Positions 5,901-10,796 of a stretch of 10,796 bases of DNA are shown in pieces. How positions within the stretch are numbered: the stretch's first letter is position 1; every line of letters starts with the position of its first letter. The position numbers and the translations under genes were made by a program. This DNA comes from Holophagaceae bacterium (GTDB lineage Bacteria; Acidobacteriota; Holophagae; Holophagales; Holophagaceae): assembly GCA_003158505.1 (NCBI GenBank), contig PMJK01000101.1, positions 35,447 through 46,242 of the forward strand, read 5' to 3'. The notes beneath the pieces are model-generated. The model was not told the origin of the DNA, did not search any database, and saw only the letters and a list, made by a program, of their open reading frames with translations.

Positions 5901-6038
5901 AATCTTCAAGTCTTCAGTCTTCAGTCTTCAGTCCTCAGTCTAAAAGCAACGGCGCCCCACCGGGGCGCCGCATTGACCATAGACATCTGGCGACGCATGC
6001 GCCGCCCGATAGAGACTCAGGACTGAAGACTCAAGATT
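5901..6038. repeat. Heptamer tandem repeats in an inverted frame
   Basis: Three exact AGTCTTC units followed by AGTCCTC and a partial AGTCT fill 5909-5941, after a related AATCTTCA. On the other side of the spacer, 6012-6038 read on the minus strand as AATCTTGAGTCTTCAGTCC..., an inverted copy of the same sequence. The repeats thus bracket a core with the terminator hairpin (5950-5970) and an imperfect palindrome GGCGACGCATGCGCCGCC (5989-6006). On the minus strand the tandem array lies directly upstream of the AAGGA ribosome binding site of the ThiF-like gene, so a change in copy number could alter its leader or promoter spacing. No gene is seen here. Confidence 0.8.
5944..5970 (-). terminator. 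Rho-independent terminator
   Basis: A perfect nine-pair stem, CGGCGCCCC (5950-5958) with GGGGCGCCG (5962-5970), closes a three-base loop. On the minus strand it is followed by TTGCTTTTA, a U-rich tail. It lies about 73 bases after the stop of the small conserved gene ending at 6044, so it probably ends that transcript. On the plus strand no T tract follows. Confidence 0.75.
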
Positions 6039-6043
6039 GAATG

Positions 6044-6508
6044 CTAGTTTCCGACCTTGGCTCCCTCGGCCATGGCCTTCTCATATTCGGCCTGGAGCCG
6101 GCTGGCGTCGGAAATGGCGAACTTGTAGACGTACTCGAAGCGGTCGGCGCCCTTGGTGAGGGCGAGGATCACTTCATAGACACCTTCACCGGTCACTTCG
6201 AAGGGGCTGGCGATGACGTTGAAGGTGCCTTCCTTGGCGCCCTCAGGGATCTGAACGTCGCTGTCGCGGATCACGTCCTTGCGGTCGCCGGTGGGGCTCA
6301 CGATGGAGAAGCCGAACTTGAACTGGCCGTCCATGCGGGAGAAGCGGGTATAGAAGCACACCTTGGGCAGGGTGAAGGGAACCTGGGGCACCACGATGTG
6401 ATGGTCGTACAGACCCATCAGGGAGGTCTTGCCCCCCATTTCCTGACGGATGTCGTCGCAAAGCAGCGTGAATTCGTGCTTGGGGGCCTTGATCTGAACT
6501 TCTTGCAT
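6044..6508 (-). CDS. Conserved small protein, possibly DUF6941
   Basis: The 154-aa product has no signal peptide or membrane segment. It starts with a strand followed by FTLLCDDIRQEMGGKTSLMGLYD (13-35). This pattern of a Cys-Asp-Asp, a short acidic turn and a GK-SL-GxYD stretch resembles a widespread small beta-rich family of unknown function that I believe is annotated DUF6941; I am not certain of the number. Strand-like segments continue through HIVVPQVPFTLPKVCFYTRF (37-56), FKFGFSIVSP (63-72), FNVIASPFEV (96-105) and YEVILALTKG (111-120), which together look like a C2/immunoglobulin-like sandwich. A charged helix (134-150) ends it. I chose ATG 6508, because GGAG lies five bases upstream and a promoter sits just beyond; a longer frame from 6577 would start inside that promoter. 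It is transcribed divergently from the nucleotidase gene and ends at a clear terminator, so it is probably monocistronic. Confidence 0.8.
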   Translation of the reverse strand: MQEVQIKAPKHEFTLLCDDIRQEMGGKTSLMGLYDHHIVVPQVPFTLPKVCFYTRFSRMDGQFKFGFSIVSPTGDRKDVIRDSDVQIPEGAKEGTFNVIASPFEVTGEGVYEVILALTKGADRFEYVYKFAISDASRLQAEYEKAMAEGAKVGN

Positions 6509-6548
6509 GGGGGCTCCGTAAAGAGGGGGCAGTCTTGGGTGAAGGGAA

Positions 6549-6577
6549 AGTTTACCCTTGAAGTCGGCCCCATCCAA
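6549..6577 (-). promoter_or_regulatory. Candidate sigma70-type promoter, small conserved gene
   Basis: On the minus strand TTGGAT (6577-6572) and TAAACT (6554-6549) are separated by exactly 17 bases, each matching the consensus hexamers at four of six positions. Transcription would start near 6541, leaving a leader of about 33 bases before ATG 6508. It is the best-placed pair in the divergent spacer, but by-eye matches of this quality arise by chance. Confidence 0.4.
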
Positions 6578-6588
6578 CCCTGGGTTGG
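6574..6588. promoter_or_regulatory. Perfect palindrome, possible operator
   Basis: CCAACCC-T-GGGTTGG is a perfect seven-base dyad around one T. It overlaps the candidate -35 box of the leftward promoter and lies 21 bases before the nucleotidase start. It could be an operator shared by both divergent genes, or a small hairpin in the nucleotidase leader. A looser dyad, GGGAAAGTTTACCC, is at 6544-6557, over the candidate -10 box. Confidence 0.4.
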
Positions 6589-6609
6589 TGGGGACACCCG
6601 GGAGTCTGC

Positions 6610-8217
6610 ATGCGGCACTGGTTCTTGATTTTATTGATCACCTTGGGTCTCCAGGGTCAAGAGGCCCGGATTCAGATCCTTGGAACCACGGACCTGCATG
6701 GACACGTGCGGGCCGAGGACACCTATAGCCTGCAGCCCATGAACCAGGGCTGGGCAAAGGTCACAACTCTGATCCGCCGGCAGAAGGCGCTGAACCCGAA
6801 CACGATCCTGGTGGATTGTGGGGACACCCTCCAGGGCGAACCGCTTAATTACGTGCGGAATGTGCTGAGAAGGGATCTTCCCGAGCCGAGCATCGCCATC
6901 ATGGATGCCCTCGGCTATGCGGCGATGGCGGTGGGCAACCATGATTTCGATTTCGGGCTGCCGTTGCTGCGGGAAGTCGAGGGCCAGGCGAAGTTCCCCT
7001 TCCTGTCGGCCAATACGGTCGATGCCAAGGGCCAGCAAGGTTTCCAGACCCACACCCTGGTGACAGTGGCGGGCATCCGCGTGGCCATTCTGGGATTCAC
7101 GACGCCCGGGGTCCCCGCCATGACCGAGCCGGGCAACTACGAGGGGCTGGTCTTCAGAGACATCGTGAGCGTGGCCAAGGTCCTGGTCCCCAAGCTCCGG
7201 GGAGAGGACAAGGCCGATGTGGTGATCGTCCTGATGCATTCCGGGCTCGGAGCCCTGGAGGGCCGGGAGGGTGATGAGAACGAGGCCCTGAGATTGGCGG
7301 ACCAGGTGCCGGGTCTGGATGCCATCTTCACCGGCCACACGCACCAGGCGATCGCAGTCGAGCACAAGGGCATTCCCATCGTCCAGGCCCAGTGCTTCGG
7401 CCGGGCCCTGGCCGAGGTGGACCTGGACCTCCGTCAGGAGCGGGGACGCTGGCGGGTGGTGGCCCGCTCGGAGCGCCTGCTGAAGCCCGATGACCAGACG
7501 GCCAGCGATCCTGAGGTGCAGCGGCTCACGGCGGACCTCCAGGCCGCCACGGACCGCTACCTGGACACGGCCGCCACGAACCTCTTGGTGGACCTGGACA
7601 GCCGCTGGTCGCGCATGGAGGACACGGCCCTCATGCAACTCCTTCACCAGGTGCAGCGCCAGGCCACAGGGGCCCAGCTCTCGGCGGCGGCCTGCCCCGG
7701 ACCCAAGCTCTTCATTCCCAAGGGACCCACCAGCGTCCGGCAGTTCTATGCACTGGCACCCTTTGAGAACCAGCTGGCCAGGATCCGCGTGACGGGGGAC
7801 CAGCTGAAGCGGTACCTGGAACACAGCGCACGGCACTACACCCGCAGCTGGGAGCCGGAGCTCTACAACCGGGACGTCCCCTTCTACAACTTCGACGTGG
7901 TGGATGGCGTGAGCTACGCCCTGGATCTGGGCCAGCCGGTGGGCAGCCGGGTCCTGAACCTCAGCTACCGGGGGAAGCCCGTAACCCCCGCACAGACCTT
8001 CACCCTGGCGATCACCACCTACCGTCTGCGTGGCGGCGGTGGCTACATGGGGGCCATCGGCTTCACGGGCGCCCCTGAGCTGATCACCAAGGTCTCCCAG
8101 CGCAACCTGCTCCTCGAGTACGTGCTGGGCCATGCCTCCCTGAATCCCGCGCCCACAAACACCTGGCGCACCATCCCCTACCTGGACCGCGAGCGGGTGC
8201 TGAACCTGGCGCACTGA
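6610..8217 (+). CDS. Exported 5'-nucleotidase/2',3'-cyclic phosphodiesterase, UshA/CpdB type
   Basis: This is a metallophosphoesterase that probably dephosphorylates extracytoplasmic nucleotides or cyclic nucleotides for scavenging. The 535-aa product begins with a signal peptide (hydrophobic 4-14, cleavage near 17-19). The dinuclear-metal catalytic domain follows, with TTDLHGH (D28, H30), VDCGDTLQG (D72), VGNHDFDFG (N110, H111), MHSG (H210) and TGHTH (H243, H245). The C-terminal 5'-nucleotidase substrate domain (about 325-510) shows APFENQLARIRVTGDQL (383-399), YNFDVVDGVSYALDL (426-440) and a glycine-rich YRLRGGGGY (471-479), where the family stacks the base between aromatics. The sequence cannot separate nucleotidase from cyclic phosphodiesterase activity. 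ATG 6610 has GGGAG five bases upstream. It stands alone and converges on dxs, 15 bases away. No lipobox or cell-wall anchor is visible, consistent with a soluble periplasmic enzyme. Confidence 0.92.
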   Translation: MRHWFLILLITLGLQGQEARIQILGTTDLHGHVRAEDTYSLQPMNQGWAKVTTLIRRQKALNPNTILVDCGDTLQGEPLNYVRNVLRRDLPEPSIAIMDALGYAAMAVGNHDFDFGLPLLREVEGQAKFPFLSANTVDAKGQQGFQTHTLVTVAGIRVAILGFTTPGVPAMTEPGNYEGLVFRDIVSVAKVLVPKLRGEDKADVVIVLMHSGLGALEGREGDENEALRLADQVPGLDAIFTGHTHQAIAVEHKGIPIVQAQCFGRALAEVDLDLRQERGRWRVVARSERLLKPDDQTASDPEVQRLTADLQAATDRYLDTAATNLLVDLDSRWSRMEDTALMQLLHQVQRQATGAQLSAAACPGPKLFIPKGPTSVRQFYALAPFENQLARIRVTGDQLKRYLEHSARHYTRSWEPELYNRDVPFYNFDVVDGVSYALDLGQPVGSRVLNLSYRGKPVTPAQTFTLAITTYRLRGGGGYMGAIGFTGAPELITKVSQRNLLLEYVLGHASLNPAPTNTWRTIPYLDRERVLNLAH

Positions 8218-8221
8218 GCGG

Positions 8222-8247
8222 GCGGCAATCTCCTAAATCTTTGCCGC
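8222..8247. terminator. Weak hairpin between convergent genes
   Basis: GCGGCAA (8222-8228) pairs with TTGCCGC (8241-8247) around a 12-base loop that contains the dxs stop codon. It sits between the convergent nucleotidase and dxs genes, where a two-way terminator would be expected. Neither strand has a real T tract, so the function is uncertain. Confidence 0.3.
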
Positions 8248-10158
8248 GAATTCCAGGATCCGCTTCAGCAGCACATCTGGGCTCAGACCTTCTTCGTCCA
8301 ACAGGCGCTTGGGGTCGCCGTGGTGGACCAGGTGGTCCGGGACGGCGGAGCGGAGCAGAGGGCGGAGGATGCCAGCATCCGCCATGGACTCGGCCACGGC
8401 GCTGCCAAATCCGCCCGGAGCGCAGCCTTCTTCAAGCGTCACCACGCCCTTGCAGCGGGTGGCCCAGGCGTGGATGAGAGCTGTATCCAGCGGTTTCAGG
8501 AAGCGGGCATTGATGACGGCGCAGGACAGGCCCTTGCCCGCCAGGGTCCCTGCGAGCTTCAGGGCCGGATCCACCATGGAGCCCAGCGCGCAGAGCAGGA
8601 GGTCCTCGCCTTCGCGGAGCAGTTCCCCCTTCCCGATGGGCAGGGCCGCGATGGGGTCCTCGAGGGCCACGCCCAGGCCGTTGCCCCGGGGGTAACGGAG
8701 GGCGGCCGGGTGGCCGCAGTAGAGGGCCGTCATCAGCATCCGGCGCAACTCGTTCTCGTCCTTCGGCGCCATGAGGATGATATTGGGCAGGCAGCGGAGG
8801 TAGGCCAGGTCGTACAGGCCATGGTGGGTGGGGCCGTCGGCGCCCACGATGCCCGCGCGATCCAGGGCGAAGGTCACGGGCAGGTCCTGGATGCAGACAT
8901 CGTGGGCCACCTGGTCGAAGCCCCGCTGCAGGAAGGTGCTGTAGATGGCGCAGACGGGCCGCATGCCCTGGGCCGCGAGCCCGGCGGCGAAGGTGACGGC
9001 GTGCTGTTCGGCGATGCCCACGTCGAAGCAGCGGTCCGGGAAGGCCTTCTGGAAGAAGTTCATGCCCGTGCCGTCCAGCATGGCGGCAGTGATGCCCACG
9101 ATCTTCTCGTCGTTCCTGGCCAGCTCGACCAGGGTCTTGCCGAACACGCTGGTGTAGCTCGGCGAGGAGGGCTTCGTCGGATCCACCACGACCTTGACCA
9201 TCTCGCCGGCTTCCGCGTCGAAGGCGGTGACGCCGTGCCACTTCAGGGGATCCAGCACGGCGGGCTCGTAGCCGTAGCCCTTCTTGGTCTGCACGTGCAG
9301 CAGGACCGGGCCGTCCTTCATCTTCTCCTTGGCCTCGACGAGGGCCTTGGAGGTGGCGTTCACATCGTGGCCGTTGACAGGCCCCATGTAGCGGAAGCCC
9401 AGGTCCTCGAAGAGCAGGCCGGGCACCATGAGCCGCTTGAAACTCTCCTCGCTCCACTTGGCGGCCTTGGCGACCCCCTTGCTCAGGCCCTCGAGGGGGA
9501 TGGCCCGGATGGCGTGCTCGATGCGATCCCGCCACCGGTGGTAGTACTGGCCGGACATGATCTGGTTGAGGTAGCCCTGGAGCGAGCCCACGTTGGGGTT
9601 GATGCTCATGTCGTTGTCGTTGAGGATCACCAGGAAGTTCTTCGTCTCGAGGTAACCCGCCTGGTTCAGGGCCTCGAAGGCCATGCCGGCCGTCATGGAG
9701 CCGTCGCCGATGACGGCGATGCAGGCATGGTCCTGATGCTGGAGATCCCGGGCCTTGGCCATGCCGAGCGCCGCGGAAATGCTGGTGCTGGCGTGGCCGG
9801 CGCCGAAGTGGTCGTAGGGGCTTTCATCCCGCTTGAGGAAGCCGGACAGCCCATGGTGCTGGCGCAGGGTGGGAAAGCGGTCCTTGCGGCCTGTGAGGAT
9901 CTTGTGGGGATAGGCCTGGTGGCCCACATCCCACACGATGCGGTCCTGCAGGAAGTCGAAGTTGTGGAAGAGCGCCACGGTGAGTTCGACGGTGCCGAGG
10001 TTCGAGCTGAAATGCCCGCCGGTTTCCGATACCGAGGCGATCAGGAAGGCACGGACCTCCATGGCCAACTGTTCCAGCTGCACCGGCGTGAAGTGCCTCA
10101 CCTGCTGGGGGGCGGCCAGGGAATCCAGCAGCGGATAGAGGCTGGCGGGGGTCGTCAC
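8233..10158 (-). CDS. dxs: 1-deoxy-D-xylulose-5-phosphate synthase
   Basis: This thiamine-diphosphate enzyme condenses pyruvate with glyceraldehyde-3-phosphate, the first and flux-controlling step of the MEP isoprenoid route. From the GTG at 10158 the product is 641 aa, the normal length. Motifs: SETGGHFSSNLGTVELT (44-60, H49), WDVGHQAYPHKILTGR (76-91, H80), the ThDP/Mg2+ motif GDGSMTAGMAFEALNQAG (151-168) closing with ILNDNDMSI (178-186), GIAEQHAVTFAAGLA (381-395, with E384 activating the cofactor) and DRAGIVGADGPTHHG (433-447). I chose GTG 10158 because family members start just before PLLD and because it lies eight bases after the ispA stop, with AAGTAGG overlapping that stop. The longer ATG frame from 10242 would overlap ispA and has no ribosome binding site. 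The ispA-dxs order is common and supports one operon. Confidence 0.96.
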   Translation of the reverse strand: MTTPASLYPLLDSLAAPQQVRHFTPVQLEQLAMEVRAFLIASVSETGGHFSSNLGTVELTVALFHNFDFLQDRIVWDVGHQAYPHKILTGRKDRFPTLRQHHGLSGFLKRDESPYDHFGAGHASTSISAALGMAKARDLQHQDHACIAVIGDGSMTAGMAFEALNQAGYLETKNFLVILNDNDMSINPNVGSLQGYLNQIMSGQYYHRWRDRIEHAIRAIPLEGLSKGVAKAAKWSEESFKRLMVPGLLFEDLGFRYMGPVNGHDVNATSKALVEAKEKMKDGPVLLHVQTKKGYGYEPAVLDPLKWHGVTAFDAEAGEMVKVVVDPTKPSSPSYTSVFGKTLVELARNDEKIVGITAAMLDGTGMNFFQKAFPDRCFDVGIAEQHAVTFAAGLAAQGMRPVCAIYSTFLQRGFDQVAHDVCIQDLPVTFALDRAGIVGADGPTHHGLYDLAYLRCLPNIILMAPKDENELRRMLMTALYCGHPAALRYPRGNGLGVALEDPIAALPIGKGELLREGEDLLLCALGSMVDPALKLAGTLAGKGLSCAVINARFLKPLDTALIHAWATRCKGVVTLEEGCAPGGFGSAVAESMADAGILRPLLRSAVPDHLVHHGDPKRLLDEEGLSPDVLLKRILEFAAKI

Positions 10159-10166
10159 GAGGGGGC

Positions 10167-10796
10167 CTACTTGGCCCGCAGCGCCAGGTATCGCGCCCAG
10201 GCTGCCAAGGAATTCCGGTTGGGAAGGGATGCTAGATGACATAGGGCGGTCTCGGTGGCTTCTTCAAGGGCTTTGCGTGCTCCGTCCAGGCCCAGGAGGG
10301 AGGGGTAGGTGATCTTACCCCTGCCCGCATCTTTTCCGGCGCGCTTGCCCAGATCCGCGTCCGTGGCAGTGGCATCCAGAATGTCATCCTGGATCTGGAA
10401 AGCCAGTCCGATGGCCTCACCGTAGGCCCTTAGGGCGGACCGTTCCACAGGGGCCGCTCCGCCCAGCACCGCACCGATCTCGACCGCTGCGCGCAGCAGG
10501 GCGCCGGTCTTCAGGCGGTGGATGAGGCGGAGGTGATCCAGATCGTAGGCGGCCAGCGTCTCGCCCTCTAAGTCCAGGGCCTGCCCGCCCGCCATGCCCC
10601 GCCAGCCGGCTCCCTCTGCGAGCAGGGCCAGGGCTTCGGCGCGCTTCCCAGGGTCCAGGTCGGCGGCGGCCAGCACCCCGAAGGCCTCGGTCAACAGGGC
10701 GTCGCCCGCGAGGACCGCGTGGCCCTCCCCGAAGACCTTGTGGTTGGTGGGTCGTCCTCGACGCAGATCATCGTCGTCCATGGCCGGCAGGTCGTC
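10167..10796 (-). CDS. ispA: Farnesyl/geranylgeranyl diphosphate synthase, 5' end missing
   Basis: This trans-prenyltransferase joins isopentenyl diphosphate units to an allylic diphosphate, giving the C15 (or longer) precursor for quinones and undecaprenyl carriers. The window cuts the gene. The visible 209 residues start at the first Asp-rich motif, DDLPAMDDDDLRRGRPTNHK, which matches the bacterial IspA form of this motif with a two-residue insert. About 90 N-terminal residues are expected beyond 10796. The lysine-threonine motif HRLKTGALLRA (93-103 of the visible part) and second Asp-rich motif AFQIQDDILD (132-141) follow, then GKITYPSLLG (160-169). Chain length cannot be set with confidence because residues just before the first motif are not visible. 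The stop TAG is eight bases upstream of the dxs GTG, so both genes of the pathway are probably read together. Confidence 0.94.
   Translation of the reverse strand, partial: DDLPAMDDDDLRRGRPTNHKVFGEGHAVLAGDALLTEAFGVLAAADLDPGKRAEALALLAEGAGWRGMAGGQALDLEGETLAAYDLDHLRLIHRLKTGALLRAAVEIGAVLGGAAPVERSALRAYGEAIGLAFQIQDDILDATATDADLGKRAGKDAGRGKITYPSLLGLDGARKALEEATETALCHLASLPNRNSLAAWARYLALRAK

Noticed and set aside
5909..5941. Tandem heptamers as a CRISPR array
   Set aside because: The units are seven bases long and contiguous, with no spacers and no cas gene nearby.
6631..8214. Long minus-strand open frame opposite the nucleotidase gene
   Set aside because: The plus strand encodes a full UshA/CpdB-type protein with signal peptide and metal ligands; the opposite frame is a shadow without motifs or a ribosome binding site.
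8320..10239. Long plus-strand open frame opposite dxs
   Set aside because: It is the antisense shadow of a GC-rich gene. The minus strand encodes a complete DXS with all catalytic motifs; the shadow product is rich in Gly, Ala, His and Val and has no recognisable domain.

Overview
The window is a GC-rich, tightly packed bacterial chromosome segment made mostly of housekeeping genes: methionine salvage, MEP isoprenoid synthesis, nucleotide-pool cleaning, cell-wall and envelope functions. Signal peptides, a periplasmic-type nucleotidase and a secreted M23 peptidase suggest a Gram-negative-type envelope. Gene content alone does not fix the taxon. An Acidobacteriota (Holophagae/Geothrix-like) or deltaproteobacterial-type origin is my guess, at low confidence.

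Left end (1-394): a cobalamin riboswitch on the minus strand controls a gene beyond position 1. Next to it, an array of tiny GC-rich hairpins leads into a rightward two-gene operon (395-1797): mtnP, which starts with GTG, and an unrecognised 175-aa protein whose start overlaps the mtnP stop codon. Positions 1798-2058 hold no gene but carry a helically phased repeat array (period 10 bp) that folds into a long hairpin, followed by an exported M23 peptidase gene.

Middle (2902-6508): four leftward genes are separated by repeat-rich spacers. They are an EamA-type permease, an RdgB-type nucleoside-triphosphate pyrophosphatase, a ThiF/MoeB-type E1-like enzyme with an extra C-terminal domain, and a small conserved protein. 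The permease and rdgB are separated by a 273-bp MITE-like element with near-perfect terminal inverted repeats flanked by TA. Its right edge supplies the rdgB stop codon. The rdgB/ThiF spacer holds a long GA/CT-rich inverted repeat with a T tract. The spacer upstream of the ThiF-like gene holds tandem heptamers ending beside its ribosome binding site, and a clear Rho-independent terminator for the small-protein gene.

Right (6509-10796): a divergent promoter region leads to an exported UshA/CpdB-type 5'-nucleotidase (rightward). It converges on a leftward ispA-dxs pair that supplies isoprenoid precursors and condenses them; ispA is cut by the window end.

I found no CRISPR array, toxin-antitoxin pair, phage gene, transposase, rRNA or tRNA. 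The noteworthy material is regulatory and repetitive: the riboswitch, the MITE, the phased repeat array, and the unknown MtnP-partner gene. I see no convincing new multi-gene system.
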